Below, one piece after another: positions 33,501-43,180 of a stretch of 64,000 nt of DNA (positions are counted from its first letter, which is position 1; each line of letters begins with the position of its first letter). Made by a program: the position numbers and the translations under genes. Source of the DNA: Mesorhizobium denitrificans (lineage in GTDB: Bacteria > Pseudomonadota > Alphaproteobacteria > Rhizobiales > Rhizobiaceae); assembly GCF_003403035.1 (NCBI RefSeq), contig NZ_QURN01000001.1, forward strand, positions 310,001 through 374,000. The letters run 5' to 3'. The notes beneath the pieces are model-generated. The model was not told where the DNA came from and did no database searches. It saw nothing but the letters and a program-made list of their open reading frames with translations.

Positions 33501-34108
33501 TGCGGCTCAACCTTCAGAATGTCGAACGCACGCTTGGCGATCTTCAAGGCCGCCTCGACGGCCGCAAGAAGGAGCTTCAGGCCATGCGTCATGTCGTGAA
33601 CGGCACGCCGGTCGTGCTGGGCGCGGCGCTGATCGTGCCGGCCGGCTTGATGAACAAGCTTCGTGGCGACGAGCCGGTCGATCCGGTGGCGACGACCTTC
33701 GCAGCCGATGCAGCGGCGCGTTCGCGCATTGAACAGCTTGCCATGACGGCCGTTCGGCAGGCCGAGGAAGCGCGCGGCTGCCGTGTCGTCGATGTCTCCG
33801 CCGCAAAATGCGGCTGGGATCTAACCTCTTATCCGCCAGCCGTTGAGGGTCGGCAACCCGATCCCAGGCACATTGAAGTGAAGGGGCGGGTGAAGGGCGC
33901 GAGCACCGTCACCATCACGCGCAACGAAATGCTCTACGCCTTCAATCAGGGGGAGAAGTTCGTTCTGGCGATTGCCATCGTCGGGGACAACGACGCCATC
34001 GACGGCCCCCACTACATTCCTAGCCCATTCGACCGTGAACCGGGCTGGGGTGTCGCGTCCATCAACTTCAATCTGGACGACCTGCTCGCCAAGGCGGAGG
34101 CCCGATGA
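30596..34108 (+). CDS. SNF2-family helicase with C-terminal DUF3883-like nuclease-fold domain
   Basis: Large (1170 aa) SF2 ATPase of anti-phage type. Helicase domain 1: Walker [21 protein letters not shown] (about residue 128; note DDPGAGKT rather than DEVGLGKT), [13 protein letters not shown] (about 229), [20 protein letters not shown]. Domain 2: [60 protein letters not shown] (about 592). Residues about 960-1030 are rich in coiled-coil-like heptads. The C-terminus has [20 protein letters not shown] (about 1092) and [16 protein letters not shown], the DUF3883 pattern related to PD-(D/E)xK folds. ATG 30,596 begins [14 protein letters not shown]. The stop overlaps the next gene (ATGA). Helicases of this kind occur in DISARM and in helicase-methylase-ATPase defence loci. 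Confidence 0.9.
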   Translation: MKLEDIKSGVSLSGIEPSQVVTAVAVVPLGEGSVQLIYRTPDGGMKERLLNRGDEPSVDIATVERPFSFDGDGAAFQLACEAKRIDLAFLFDPMMAVHSSNVEPLPHQITAVYESLLPRQPLRFVLADDPGAGKTIMAGLYIRELIMRADSHRILIVAPGSLVEQWRDELYEKFGLEFHVYSPLLEQTSPSGNPFDDYPRLIVRLDQLSRNEELQEKLCAPGWDLAVFDEAHKLSAHYFGSKLEKTGRFRFAEKLGAHVRHLLLMTATPHNGKEEDFQLFLSLLDSDRFYGKFRDGVHKVDASDLMRRMVKEELVKFDGTPLFPERRAYTVNYELSPIEAALYEAVTNYVQTEMGKADQLEGARKGSVGFALAALQRRLASSPEAIFQSLKRRRERLENRLRDEKLGIKGRHALAETYAGAPEDDDDLSAEEQETLEENLIDDATAAKTVVELEAEIVILKGLEEQAKAVVASGKDRKWDELSRILQNHPETRDAAGRQRKIIIFSEHRDTLNYLQARIAGVLGNPDAIVTIHGGTHRDERRRLQALFRSDPDVRVLVATDAAGEGVNLQNANLMVNYDLPWNPNRLEQRFGRIHRIGQTEVCHLWNLVSKETREGDVYHRLLMKLEVESQALHGRVFDILGEVFERTSLKDLLVEAIRYGDRPEVRARLTQKIDNALDHDHLKSLLNRNALAQETMSADRLFAVKEEMEKAEARRLQPFFVRAFFNKALDALGGTAHPREAGRSEITHIPAAIRERDRRLTGRNRREHEPVLRRYSRVCFERQAIQPLDKPGLERAVLMHPGHPLMLAMSDMILEQHTNLLRQGSILVDPSDEGFDPGMLFLLTHEIKSGDGSVLSKRLQFVRVGPDGQAAFAGWAPHLDLDPLPEAERPLLKDVLDAPWLSSGQEARALSLAATTLVPEHYGDVAQRRIDHVEKTLNAVHERLSKEIAFWQDRWLKLKDDAEVGKDVRLNLQNVERTLGDLQGRLDGRKKELQAMRHVVNGTPVVLGAALIVPAGLMNKLRGDEPVDPVATTFAADAAARSRIEQLAMTAVRQAEEARGCRVVDVSAAKCGWDLTSYPPAVEGRQPDPRHIEVKGRVKGASTVTITRNEMLYAFNQGEKFVLAIAIVGDNDAIDGPHYIPSPFDREPGWGVASINFNLDDLLAKAEAR

Positions 34109-35436
34109 CCGCGCTGCGCCTCGACAAGCTATCGCTGACCAATTTCCGCTGCTTCGCCCATTGCGAAGTCGCTTTCCATGATCGCCTCACCGTGCTGGTG
34201 GCGGAGAACGGCAGTGGCAAGACCGCCGTGCTGGACGCTGCCGCTGCGGCGCTGTCCGTGTTCGTCAACACGCTCGATCCGCCGGAAAAGGTACGGCGGA
34301 TCGAGCGGAGCGATGTGCGCCTGGTCCTCGATCAGGAACGCAGGATGTCACCTTGCCTGCCGACCGAATACGAAGCGCAGGCCATCGTCCAGGACGCGGC
34401 CGTGACGTGGAAGAGCGCGGTCAGAACCTATGGCGACAAGGTGCGGCCGAGCACGCGGCACTTTGGTTCGATGAAAGCGGCCGCGCAGCCCTTCCTGTCG
34501 GACTCGGCGCTTCTGCCGCTCATCGCCTACTATGGAACAGGCCGCCTCTGGAGCGAGCAGCGACAGACCGAATATCGCCGCTCCTCCATCACCAATGTCG
34601 GGGAGCGCGTCGCCGGCTATGCCGATTGCCTCACCTCGTCTTCGTCCTTCAAAGGCATTTCGGCCTGGTTCGAGCACCGCTTCAGGCAGACGGCATCGCC
34701 TTCCTTCCGCGAGAGCCTGCAAGCCAATCTTGCGATGATCGAAGGCGTGAAGACTGCCACGGACACGGTTCTTCGGCCGACCGGCTGGTCAAGTCTTCGC
34801 TGGGATGACGAGCTTCACACCCTGACAGCCAAGCACGAGACGCGGGGCGAACTGCCCTTGTCCATGCTGAGCGATGGCGTGCGCACCATGCTGGCCCTTG
34901 TCGCCGATGTCGCGCGCCGCTGCGCCAGCCTCAATCCGCAACTGAGTGACCGGGCCGCGATCGAGACTCCCGGCGTGCTGATCGTCGATGAAGTGGACAT
35001 GCACCTGCATCCCCGCTGGCAGCAGCAGGTGCTCGGCCTACTGCAAAGCGCGTTTCCCGCGCTTCAGATCATCGTCAGCACGCACAGCCCGCATGTGCTT
35101 TCGACGGTCGATAAGTCGTCGATCCGCGTCCTTCACATCAAGGATGGCGACGTGGTGATCGAAACGCCCCTGATTCAAACCCGCGGCGTCGAGAGCGCGG
35201 ATGTCCTGGCGAGCGTGATGGACGTGGACCCGGTTCCGCAGCTTGCCGAAACGGAGGCCCTTAGCGCCTATCGCAAGCTCATCGAGGCAGGCGAAGCCGA
35301 AGGGCAGGAAGCAGCGGCCCTGCGGCAACGCCTGATCGAACATTACGGCGAAAGCCATCCGGTCATGCTGGAGGTCGACCGTCTGGCCCGCTTCCAACGG
35401 TTCCGGCTCACCAAGAGCCGACCGGAGGGCGCATGA
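34105..35436 (+). CDS. AAA/ABC-type ATPase, Septu PtuA-like
   Basis: OLD/Rad50-like ATPase of 443 aa. Seen: [20 protein letters not shown], Walker [21 protein letters not shown] (residues about 32-47), a [13 protein letters not shown] stretch, [20 protein letters not shown] (signature-like), Walker [21 protein letters not shown] (about 290-306) and the switch [20 protein letters not shown]. It is paired, two bases apart, with an HNH protein of the TIGR02646 type, which is the Septu (PtuA-PtuB) and retron-Ec78 effector arrangement. ATG 34,105 overlaps the helicase stop. It probably gates the nuclease through ATP/nucleotide sensing. Confidence 0.88.
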   Translation: MTALRLDKLSLTNFRCFAHCEVAFHDRLTVLVAENGSGKTAVLDAAAAALSVFVNTLDPPEKVRRIERSDVRLVLDQERRMSPCLPTEYEAQAIVQDAAVTWKSAVRTYGDKVRPSTRHFGSMKAAAQPFLSDSALLPLIAYYGTGRLWSEQRQTEYRRSSITNVGERVAGYADCLTSSSSFKGISAWFEHRFRQTASPSFRESLQANLAMIEGVKTATDTVLRPTGWSSLRWDDELHTLTAKHETRGELPLSMLSDGVRTMLALVADVARRCASLNPQLSDRAAIETPGVLIVDEVDMHLHPRWQQQVLGLLQSAFPALQIIVSTHSPHVLSTVDKSSIRVLHIKDGDVVIETPLIQTRGVESADVLASVMDVDPVPQLAETEALSAYRKLIEAGEAEGQEAAALRQRLIEHYGESHPVMLEVDRLARFQRFRLTKSRPEGA

Positions 35437-35437
35437 C

Positions 35438-36085
35438 ATGCGGAAACTCGATCGGACGACCTGCGCCGCGCCGCCCTGCTTGGGCGGGTATCAACATGGA
35501 GCGCATTCATGGGACGATGTGACGCCTGCCCACAAGGCGGAGATCAGGACGCATCTGGAAGCGATACAGCGCCGCCGCTGCGCCTATTGTGAAGGCGACA
35601 TCGACACGCTTGGGCAGCATATTGAGCACTTCCGTCGTAAGGGTGATCCAGCCTATCGTCACCTCACCTTCGACTGGAGTAATCTCTTCTGGTCTTGCGA
35701 TCAAACGGACTCCTGCGGTCACTTCAAGGATCACGGTGCAGGTCCGTACAATGTCAACGACCTGGTTAACCCGTGTGCCGACGACCCCGACGCCTTCTTC
35801 ATCTTCCAGTCGGACGGAACGATCAGCATCCGGCATGGCCTTTCAGCAGCGGACCAGCATCGCGCCAGCGAGACGCTGCGGGTCTTCTCGCTTGATGCCG
35901 AGTGGGGTCGATTGCGCGCCATGCGCAAGATCGCAGTGTCGGGATACGTCAACGACGCCGATACGGCTTTCAACGCAGGTTGGCCGCCAGACGATATTCG
36001 CGCGTATTTTGCCGAAGAGCTTCAGATCGCGCAGAGCCTGCCATTTTACACGGCCATCCGCCATGTGTTGACGGAAAGACAATGA
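35438..36085 (+). CDS. HNH endonuclease, Septu PtuB-like (TIGR02646 type)
   Basis: Protein of 215 aa. Seen: RRRCAYCEGDIDTLGQHIEH (zinc cysteines about 48 and 51, catalytic HIEH about 61-64), FRRKGDPAYRHLTFDWSNLF, and WSCDQTDSCGHFKDH (second zinc pair and HNH histidine). The order CxxC, HxxH, FDWxNLF, CxxxxxCGxxK is that of PtuB-type HNH effectors. It is translated right after the ATPase (2-base gap, gaggg upstream) and its stop overlaps the next ATG. Likely role: nicking or degrading DNA, possibly host and phage, once the ATPase is triggered. Confidence 0.88.
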   Translation: MRKLDRTTCAAPPCLGGYQHGAHSWDDVTPAHKAEIRTHLEAIQRRRCAYCEGDIDTLGQHIEHFRRKGDPAYRHLTFDWSNLFWSCDQTDSCGHFKDHGAGPYNVNDLVNPCADDPDAFFIFQSDGTISIRHGLSAADQHRASETLRVFSLDAEWGRLRAMRKIAVSGYVNDADTAFNAGWPPDDIRAYFAEELQIAQSLPFYTAIRHVLTERQ

Positions 36086-36582
36086 GTATGGGTGGAACTA
36101 TTACTGACGCCAAGGCATCGAGTGCCGAAGATAGATCGGGTGCAATAATTGTGTCCTTCGACTCTCGTTGGCATGATGCCCTCAATAGCGGACGGATAAG
36201 CTGCATTATTCGGAAGCGGATTCCCAAAGACGCCTACGAATGGCTTTATGTCCATGTGAACAGCCCAATCGGAGCGATATGCGGGCGAGCAAAAATTAAC
36301 AGTGCTTGCGGTATTACTCTGATCGAAGCTGTTAATTTGGCCGATGAAATCGGACTTTCAGAAAAAGAGATTTCTTCCTATGTAGGAAATGGCAATTCTA
36401 TAGGATGTTATAGGATTGGGTCATTTGAATTGGCGATGAATCCAAAGAAGACGGGGGAAATAAATAAGCTTGTAAATTACAACCCGCCTCAAAGTTTTTT
36501 GATTTTATCAAAGCCAGCAAAACAGATCATCGACGAGATGTCCGAATTTTGCAGAATTCCTGCGGAAGGAGCAGAATCGTGA
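36082..36582 (+). CDS. ASCH-domain (PUA-like) protein
   Basis: Protein of 166 aa. Seen: [80 protein letters not shown] and [13 protein letters not shown], which follows the ASCH pattern (S/G-x-K/R entry, RKR, LYVYxSxP, IxGxxxI, PPQSF). ASCH domains bind RNA or modified nucleobases. The gene is visibly AT-richer than those on both sides, yet fits exactly: ATG 36,082 overlaps the PtuB stop and its own stop overlaps the methyltransferase GTG. It may recognise a modified base or a nucleic-acid cofactor for the system; function is inference. Confidence 0.78.
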   Translation: MSMGGTITDAKASSAEDRSGAIIVSFDSRWHDALNSGRISCIIRKRIPKDAYEWLYVHVNSPIGAICGRAKINSACGITLIEAVNLADEIGLSEKEISSYVGNGNSIGCYRIGSFELAMNPKKTGEINKLVNYNPPQSFLILSKPAKQIIDEMSEFCRIPAEGAES

Positions 36583-39476
36583 CATTCGAGATTAAGTCAC
36601 CCCGCAAACTGATCGAAGTCGCGCTGCCGTTGGATGCTATCAACGAGGCTGCTGCGCGCGAGAAGTCGATCCGGCACGGGCATCCGAGCACGCTGCATCT
36701 GTGGTGGGCGCGGCGACCGCTGGCCGCCGCGCGCGCCGTCATCTTCGCGCAAATGGTCAACGATCCGTCGTGGAAATGGGAGCTTGAGCATCCGGGCGAG
36801 ATTCCGCCGAACAACATCAAGGCGAGTTGGGCTGCCGGCCGCAACCGACTCTTCGCCATCATCAAGGATTTGGTGAAGTGGGAAAGCACCACCAACGAAG
36901 CTGTGCTGGAAAGGGCCCGCGCGGAAATTCGCAAGTCTTGGCGCGAGACCTGCGACCTCAACAGGGATCACCCGCAGGCGACTGAACTGTTCAATCCCGA
37001 TAAACTGCCCGCATTTCATGATCCCTTCGCGGGCGGCGGGGCGTTGCCCTTGGAGGCGCAACGGCTCGGCCTCGAATCCTATGCCTCCGACCTCAATCCG
37101 GTCGCTGTGCTTATCAACAAGGCTATGATCGAGATCCCGCCGAAATTTGCTGATCGGCCGCCGGTGAATCCTGAAGCGTCCAGCAGTCGCGATCTTGTCG
37201 GGCGGCAATGGAAGGGCGCGCAGGGCCTTGCGGAGGATGTGCGCTATTATGGCCAATGGATGCGTGAGGAAGCGCAGAAGCGCATCGGCCATCTTTATCC
37301 GCCGGTCGAAATCACGGTGGACATGACGACGGGACGGGCGGACCTAAAGCCGTTTGTTGGCCAGAAGCTGACCGTTATCGCGTGGATTTGGGCCCGGACT
37401 GTAAAGAGCCCGAACCCGGCCTTTAGTCATGTTGATGTGCCTCTTACCTCAAGCTTCGTGCTATCGAGCAAGGCTGGGAAGGAGGCTTATATCCAGCCCG
37501 TTATTATCGAAGATAAATATTACTTCACAGTCAAACTCGGAAAAATACCGAGAGAGGTCGCAGATGGGACGAAGCTAGGCGGCTCGAATTTTCGTTGCCT
37601 GATGTCCGGTGTTCCAATCGAAGCAAAGTATATTCGCGCCGAAGCGCAAGCTGGACGCATGGGAACCCGCCTTCTCGCCGTGATAGCCGAGACTAGCGCA
37701 GGCCGCACACATATCCAGCCTACGGCGGAGATGGAACACCTGGCCAATTCCATGTTCCCGAATTGGAAGCCGGATCTCAAGGTACCCACGCCCAATCATG
37801 ATGTTGATCGACTGCCGATGTACGGCATGCCGACTTGGGGTGACGCTTTTGACCAGCGCCAGTTGGTGGCTCTCACGACTTTTGCTGATCTTGTGAAAGA
37901 AGTCAGGTCTATTGTTCTTCGAGACGTTACAAAGACCAATATCCCGCAAGATTATCTATCGCTAGAACGTGGTGGGTCTGGATCATGCGCTTATGCCGAT
38001 TCAATTGCCACTTATATAGCGCTCGCGGTCGGGAGGAGTGCGAATTATTGGTCGTCGTTTACCCCGTGGGCTGGAGATTTCATAGTCCAAACATTTGGGC
38101 GGCAAGCAATCCGTATGGTGTGGGACCATGCCGAGGCGAATCCCTTTTCCAGTTCGACAGGTAACTGGGGCGGCGCAATTGATTGGATTGTCCGCGTTAT
38201 TCAAACAAGCCTTTCTGCAAAAACTCAAGGTGTTGCTGCTGTGGCAGACGCGCAGCGCCAGGCACCTATTGATGGCCCTGTGGTGATTTCGACAGATCCG
38301 CCATATTACGACAATATAAACTACGCCGATCTATCTGATTTTTTCTATGTCTGGCTGCGACCCTCTCTAAGAGAAGTTTTTCCATCTCTATTTGCGACTC
38401 GCGAAACACCAAAAGCGGATGAATTAGTTGCAAGCTCTTCAAGGCATGGAACGAAAAAAGCTGCTGAAAATTTTTTCTTGGAAGGAATGACTACAGCTAT
38501 GCGGCGACTCGTAGGTCGCTCTCATCCTGCTGTTCCCATCACAATTTACTATGCGTTCAAGCAGGCCGAGACCCGAACGGATGGCGGCACCATCAGCACT
38601 GGGTGGGAAACATTCTTAGAAGCCGTTTTGCGGTCTGGCCTTGCTGTCACCGGAACATGGCCGATGCGGACGGAGCGCGACCAGGGGCTAAAGTCTGGCA
38701 CGAACGTCCTAGCGTCGAGCATTATCCTTGTTTGCCAGAGGCGACCGGAGGAGGCTCCGTCCGTTTCTCGTAGAGTCTTTCTCAGAGAGTTGAATCAAAT
38801 TCTGCCGGAGGCGCTCGATGAGATGACGCGCGGCTCGGGTGATGATCGCTCGCCAGTTGCGCCGGTGGACTTATCACAAGCTATCATTGGTCCTGGCATG
38901 GCCGTCTTCTCCAAATATGCCGCTGTGCTGGAAGCGGATGGCACGCCAATGAAAGTTGGCAGTGCCTTGGAGTTGATCAATCGCTTCCTCGCTGAGGATG
39001 ATTTCGACCACGACACGCAATTCTGCCTGCACTGGTTTGAGCAATATGGCTGGAAGGAAGGCCGTTTCGGTGAGGCCGACACGCTCGCGCGTGCCAAAGG
39101 CACTAGCGTTGACGGTGTTAAACATGCCGGGGTGATCTCTGCCGCAGGCGGCATTGTTCGGCTGCTGAAGTGGGGTGAATACCCGTCCGAATGGAACCCG
39201 GCTGCCGATGACCGCCTGCCGGTCTGGGAAGTGCTGCATCATCTGATCCGTGTTTTCAAAGCGGATGGCGAAACCGGAGCGGGCAAGGTGCTTTCCGTTG
39301 TCGCGGCTAAAGCCGAGGCAACGCGCCAGCTCGCTTATCGTCTCTATACGCTGTGCGAACGGGCGGGCTGGGCCGAGGACGCCCGCGCATACAACGAAAT
39401 CATAACAAGCTGGAGCGCCATCGAGGCCGCCGCTACTGCGGCGCCGAAGGCGCATCAAAGCGATCTGTTTGGTTGA
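36579..39476 (+). CDS. DUF1156-domain DNA methyltransferase (amino-type)
   Basis: Large SAM-dependent methyltransferase, 965 aa from GTG 36,579 (gcggaaggag upstream). The N-terminal DUF1156 is [20 protein letters not shown], then [23 protein letters not shown] motif I is [20 protein letters not shown] with [17 protein letters not shown] (about residues 146-180). Catalytic motif IV is [20 protein letters not shown] (about 573), an N6-adenine/N4-cytosine type. By eye the middle third (about 37.4-38.8 kb) is AT-richer than both ends, suggesting exchange of the specificity-bearing part. Its job would be marking self DNA. Followed 16 bases later by the DUF499 gene. Confidence 0.92.
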   Translation: MTFEIKSPRKLIEVALPLDAINEAAAREKSIRHGHPSTLHLWWARRPLAAARAVIFAQMVNDPSWKWELEHPGEIPPNNIKASWAAGRNRLFAIIKDLVKWESTTNEAVLERARAEIRKSWRETCDLNRDHPQATELFNPDKLPAFHDPFAGGGALPLEAQRLGLESYASDLNPVAVLINKAMIEIPPKFADRPPVNPEASSSRDLVGRQWKGAQGLAEDVRYYGQWMREEAQKRIGHLYPPVEITVDMTTGRADLKPFVGQKLTVIAWIWARTVKSPNPAFSHVDVPLTSSFVLSSKAGKEAYIQPVIIEDKYYFTVKLGKIPREVADGTKLGGSNFRCLMSGVPIEAKYIRAEAQAGRMGTRLLAVIAETSAGRTHIQPTAEMEHLANSMFPNWKPDLKVPTPNHDVDRLPMYGMPTWGDAFDQRQLVALTTFADLVKEVRSIVLRDVTKTNIPQDYLSLERGGSGSCAYADSIATYIALAVGRSANYWSSFTPWAGDFIVQTFGRQAIRMVWDHAEANPFSSSTGNWGGAIDWIVRVIQTSLSAKTQGVAAVADAQRQAPIDGPVVISTDPPYYDNINYADLSDFFYVWLRPSLREVFPSLFATRETPKADELVASSSRHGTKKAAENFFLEGMTTAMRRLVGRSHPAVPITIYYAFKQAETRTDGGTISTGWETFLEAVLRSGLAVTGTWPMRTERDQGLKSGTNVLASSIILVCQRRPEEAPSVSRRVFLRELNQILPEALDEMTRGSGDDRSPVAPVDLSQAIIGPGMAVFSKYAAVLEADGTPMKVGSALELINRFLAEDDFDHDTQFCLHWFEQYGWKEGRFGEADTLARAKGTSVDGVKHAGVISAAGGIVRLLKWGEYPSEWNPAADDRLPVWEVLHHLIRVFKADGETGAGKVLSVVAAKAEATRQLAYRLYTLCERAGWAEDARAYNEIITSWSAIEAAATAAPKAHQSDLFG

Positions 39477-39491
39477 AGGGGGGAGCCGGCG

Positions 39492-42329
39492 ATGAAACCC
39501 TGGAGAGAAGTGGCTGTACCCCATCGGGACGTGCTGGAAGGCACGTTTCAGCAATCGGAGTTCGCGGCCGACATCACGGCAGTTAGCACCGGAAGGGCCA
39601 GCCGCGAATATCAGGATGCGGGCGCGTTCTTCGACCGCACCTTCATCACCGAGGGCATGGCCATGCTGCTGACGCAGGTGGCGCAGCGCCTCGCCGGCCG
39701 AGGCGGCGAGCCGGTCGTGCAGCTTCAGACCGCATTCGGCGGCGGCAAGACGCACACCATGCTCGCCGTCTATCACCTGGCCAGCCGCAAATGCGCCTTG
39801 TCGGATCTCGCCGGCATTCCCGCGCTAGTCGACCGTGCGGGCTTGATGGATGTGCCGCAGGCCCGCGTCGCGGTGCTGGACGGCACCGCGCACGCCCCGG
39901 GCCAGCCGTGGAAGCGCGGGAGCCAGACGATCAAGACCCTGTGGGGCGAGATGGCATGGCAACTCGGAGGCGCGGAAGCGTTCGCGCTCGTCGCCGAGGC
40001 GGATGCCACCGGCACGTCCCCCGGCAAGGACGTGCTGCGCGACCTTTTGGAGCGCCACGCCCCATGCGTCGTGTTGATCGACGAGTTGGTCGCCTATATC
40101 CGCCAGTTCCCGGAATCGCAGGCGATCAGCGGCGGCAGCTATGATTCCAACCTGTCCTTCGTGCAGGCTCTCACCGAAGCGGTGAAGCTGGTGCCGCGCG
40201 CCTTCGTGCTCGCTTCCTTGCCGGAATCCGATCTTGAAGCGGGCAGTCAGCGCGGCGTGGCGTCGTTGCGGGCTCTCGAAAAGACCTTCGGGCGCGTGCA
40301 GGCGCTTTGGAAGCCGGTGGCGACCGAGGAGGCGTTCGAGATTGTTCGCCGCCGCCTGTTTGAGCCGGTGCGCGACGAAAAGACCCGCGAAGCCGTGTGC
40401 CGCGCCTTCGCCGACGCCTATATCGCCGAGGGCGTGAAGCTCCCGGCCGATACGCAGGAGCGCCGCTATTTCGAGCGGCTGCTGCACGCCTATCCGATCC
40501 ACCCGGAGGTGTTCGATCGCCTCTATGAGGACTGGACGACCATCGACGGCTTCCAGCGCACGCGCGGCGTCCTGAAGCTCATGGCGAAGGTCATCTACCG
40601 GCTGTGGAAGGACGACAACAAAGACCTGCTCATCATGCCCGGCAGCCTGCCGCTCCATGACAGCAGCAGCCGCAACGAGCTGACCTACTATCTGCCGGCA
40701 GGCTGGGATGCGGTGATCGAGCGGGACATCGACAGCGACCGTGCCGAGACGACGGCCCTGGAAAGCAAGGAGCCGCGCTTCGGTCAGGTGGCGGCCGCGC
40801 GGCGTATTGCCCGCACGATCTTTCTCGGCAGCGCCCCGTCGTCGGTTGCGTCCAAGGTCGCTGCGCGCGGCCTCGACCGGGCGCACATCGTTCTTGGCTG
40901 CCTTCAGCCGGGACAGGCCGCGTCCATCTATGCCGATGCGCTCGGCCGACTCGCTGACCGGCTGCACTATCTCAACGCCTCCGGCGACAAGAGCCAGGAT
41001 GCGACCCGCTTCTGGTTCGACACCCGCGCCAATCTGCGCCGGGAGATGGAGGACAGGAAGCGCCGATTCGATGACCGGACGGAAGTGCGCGGCAAGATCG
41101 CCGACGCTTTGAAGAAGACGGTGGGCAATGTCACGTCCTTCGACGGCGTGCATACCTTCACGCCGCATAGCGACGTGCCGGACGATAGCGCCCTGCGGCT
41201 TGTCGTGTTGCCGCCGGAGGCTTGGTATGCCCGCGAAGAGCACCGGCTCGCCTTTGAGGCGGTGCTTGAGACTATCGGCAAGAACGGTGCGAAGCCACGC
41301 TATCGCAGCAACCGGCTGCTCTTCCTCGCCCCCGATCACGGCGCGCTTTCCCGGCTCAACGACGCAACGCGCGCCGCGCTCGCGTGGGGATCGATCGTCG
41401 AGGATGTGAAGGAAGGCCGCCTGAACATCGACCTCTTGCAGAAGAATCAGGCCGAGAAGGAACTGAAGAGTGCCGAGGATGCGCTGCCGCGCGTGGTCCG
41501 CGAATGCTACAAATGGCTGCTCTGCCCGATGATGGATACGCCGACCGATCCCAAGCCGGGCATCGAGGCGTTTGCCCTGAACACGACCGGCGGCTCATTT
41601 GGTGGCGAGATCGAGCGGGTTTGCAGCGACAACGAACTGGTGATCGCTACCTGGTCGCCAATCCATCTGCGCACCAAGCTCAAGGAGCTTTATTGGAAGA
41701 GCGGGCATTGCGCGGCGAACGCGGCCAGCTTCTTCGAGGATACCTTGCGCTATCTCTACATGCCGCGCCTCAAGACGAAGGATGTTCTGGCGCAGGCGAT
41801 CCGTGCCGGTGCTGCCAGCAAGGACTTTTTCGGCACCGCCTATGGTGAGGCCGACGGCAAGTTTGAGGGATTTTCACTCGGTGGCGGCAACGCCGTCTTC
41901 GACGACACCTTGCTTTTGATCGAGCCACAAGCGGCTCAAGCCTATGAGGATGCAATCCGGCCAACGGCGACTCCTGCTGTTGAGCCGACCACCGCCACGA
42001 CACCGAGTGGCGTAGCCGAGGGGCCTGGTGGCTATATCTCCAATGGCGGGAGCGCATCGCCGGCGGTGGTGACGATCCCGCCCGCACCGGCCGCCGCAAA
42101 GCTGAAAACCTTCTACGGCTCAGCCGAGGTTCCGCCCGCGACCGCGAAAATGCGCCTAGTGCAGATCGCCGAAGAAATCGTGTCGGTGCTCACATCCGAT
42201 CCGAATGCGACCGTCCGCCTTGTGGTCGAAATCTCGGCCGAGTTTCCAGATGGAGTCGGCGACAACGTGCGGCGCGCGGTTTCGGAGAACGCTCGCAGCC
42301 TTGGTCTGAAATCGGCCGATTGGGAATGA
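39492..42329 (+). CDS. DUF499-domain ATPase of the defence operon
   Basis: P-loop ATPase of 945 aa. Seen: Walker [21 protein letters not shown] (about residues 78-92), Walker [21 protein letters not shown] (about 190-208), [20 protein letters not shown] and [11 protein letters not shown]-like [16 protein letters not shown], ending in a proline/alanine/threonine-rich linker (about 815-870) and a short C-terminal domain. DUF499 proteins regularly accompany DUF1156 methylases and SNF2 helicases. ATG 39,492 has ggggggagc upstream. It is the last gene of the operon; the next gene is on the opposite strand. Confidence 0.92.
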   Translation: MKPWREVAVPHRDVLEGTFQQSEFAADITAVSTGRASREYQDAGAFFDRTFITEGMAMLLTQVAQRLAGRGGEPVVQLQTAFGGGKTHTMLAVYHLASRKCALSDLAGIPALVDRAGLMDVPQARVAVLDGTAHAPGQPWKRGSQTIKTLWGEMAWQLGGAEAFALVAEADATGTSPGKDVLRDLLERHAPCVVLIDELVAYIRQFPESQAISGGSYDSNLSFVQALTEAVKLVPRAFVLASLPESDLEAGSQRGVASLRALEKTFGRVQALWKPVATEEAFEIVRRRLFEPVRDEKTREAVCRAFADAYIAEGVKLPADTQERRYFERLLHAYPIHPEVFDRLYEDWTTIDGFQRTRGVLKLMAKVIYRLWKDDNKDLLIMPGSLPLHDSSSRNELTYYLPAGWDAVIERDIDSDRAETTALESKEPRFGQVAAARRIARTIFLGSAPSSVASKVAARGLDRAHIVLGCLQPGQAASIYADALGRLADRLHYLNASGDKSQDATRFWFDTRANLRREMEDRKRRFDDRTEVRGKIADALKKTVGNVTSFDGVHTFTPHSDVPDDSALRLVVLPPEAWYAREEHRLAFEAVLETIGKNGAKPRYRSNRLLFLAPDHGALSRLNDATRAALAWGSIVEDVKEGRLNIDLLQKNQAEKELKSAEDALPRVVRECYKWLLCPMMDTPTDPKPGIEAFALNTTGGSFGGEIERVCSDNELVIATWSPIHLRTKLKELYWKSGHCAANAASFFEDTLRYLYMPRLKTKDVLAQAIRAGAASKDFFGTAYGEADGKFEGFSLGGGNAVFDDTLLLIEPQAAQAYEDAIRPTATPAVEPTTATTPSGVAEGPGGYISNGGSASPAVVTIPPAPAAAKLKTFYGSAEVPPATAKMRLVQIAEEIVSVLTSDPNATVRLVVEISAEFPDGVGDNVRRAVSENARSLGLKSADWE

Positions 42330-42414
42330 GGGCACGCAGCCTATCGGGCATGTACGCCCACGCCCAACGAAGGCTGCCAGACGCAGATTTGCGCAATAAT
42401 CCGCCCGCCATCGG

Positions 42415-42681
42415 TCACGCCTCATCGGGATGGTCCTGCGTGGCGGTGAGATTCGTGCTGGCGCGTTCCGCCTCGAACGCCTGCTTCCCCTTCGCGGTCC
42501 ACAGCGCCAACGCCTTCTCGCGCTCATCGCTCTGGAGCTTTTCGGCCGCCCAGAGCAGCGCGCCGTAGATGGTTGCGCGATCATCGCCGGCCAGGTCAAC
42601 GACCCCGGCTTTGACGACGAGACCGCCGAGTTCGATCAGATGGCGCGTGCGCTTGCGGCGCTCGACCTGCCACGTCCGCAT
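42415..42681 (-). CDS. traD: Conjugal transfer protein TraD (Ti-plasmid type, small)
   Basis: Protein of 88 aa. MRTWQVERRKRTRHLIELGG, LVVKAGVVDLAGDDRATIYG and the ALWTAKGKQAFEAER end match the small TraD of Ti/Sym-type DNA-processing modules, which is not the F-plasmid coupling protein of the same name. ATG 42,681 comes one base after the TraC stop. Longer upstream frame rejected because it lies inside traC. Confidence 0.8.
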   Translation of the reverse strand: MRTWQVERRKRTRHLIELGGLVVKAGVVDLAGDDRATIYGALLWAAEKLQSDEREKALALWTAKGKQAFEAERASTNLTATQDHPDEA

Positions 42682-42682
42682 G

Positions 42683-43009
42683 TCATGCCGCGCCTGCTGT
42701 GCCTGATGGCGATTGCGTGCTGTCCGGTTGCGGTTGAGCGCCGCCAGCGTCGCGATCAGGCGCTGGCGCAGATCGCCGCGCCCGGTTCTGAAAGAACGCG
42801 GCCCCACGTTTCGCCCACGCCTCCCGTTTGGCAATGTCCTTCGTCTCGGCCAGCACGATCAGCGCACCAGCCAATTCATCGGCGGTGAGCGCGTCGGCTC
42901 CGGTCGAGATCACCAGTTCGCCGAGTTGCTGCACCTTGCGGTTCTTGAGGTCTTTGGCCTTGTCCTCCAGCGCCTTCAGTTCCGCATCAAAGTCTCTCGG
43001 TTTCCGCAT
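42683..43009 (-). CDS. traC: Conjugal transfer protein TraC (Ti-plasmid type)
   Basis: Protein of 108 aa: DFDAELKALEDKAKDLKNRK, VQQLGELVISTGADALTADE, LAGALIVLAETKDIAKREAW. A lysine-rich helical N-terminus and a short C-terminal domain are typical of TraC, an oriT/relaxase accessory protein. ATG 43,009 has ggagg five bases upstream; ATG 43,021 is possible. It is divergent from traA with the oriT between them, as on Ti plasmids. Confidence 0.82.
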   Translation of the reverse strand: MRKPRDFDAELKALEDKAKDLKNRKVQQLGELVISTGADALTADELAGALIVLAETKDIAKREAWAKRGAAFFQNRARRSAPAPDRDAGGAQPQPDSTQSPSGTAGAA

Positions 43010-43121
43010 CATGTCCTCCATAAGCAGTCGATGGAGCGATGATAGTTTCGTGTCGGCCGGAATGCTGTAAGGTTGCCGGGACGGGGTGGAACGTCGCGGA
43101 CCGTCCCGAGAAATTCATTTC

Positions 43122-43160
43122 GAGGGCGCGCTTATACGTCGTTCCGACGTACGCTTGAGG
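43122..43160. other. Origin of transfer (oriT), Ti/RSF1010 type
   Basis: GAGGGCGCGCTTATACGTCG (43,122-43,141) runs into the inverted repeat TACGTCG-TTC-CGACGTA (43,135-43,151) and acgcttgagggc. The GAGGGCGC-CTT core matches the RSF1010/Ti nick region (nick strand AAGTGCG/CCCTC in RSF1010). It lies between divergent traC and traA, exactly where Ti-type oriT is found. Confidence 0.75.
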
Positions 43161-43180
43161 GCAGTATCTGGTCGGTCGCC

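Noticed and set aside
39825-41339. 504-codon minus-strand frame
   Set aside because: Antisense to the DUF499 ATPase, which carries Walker motifs; no domain in the shadow.
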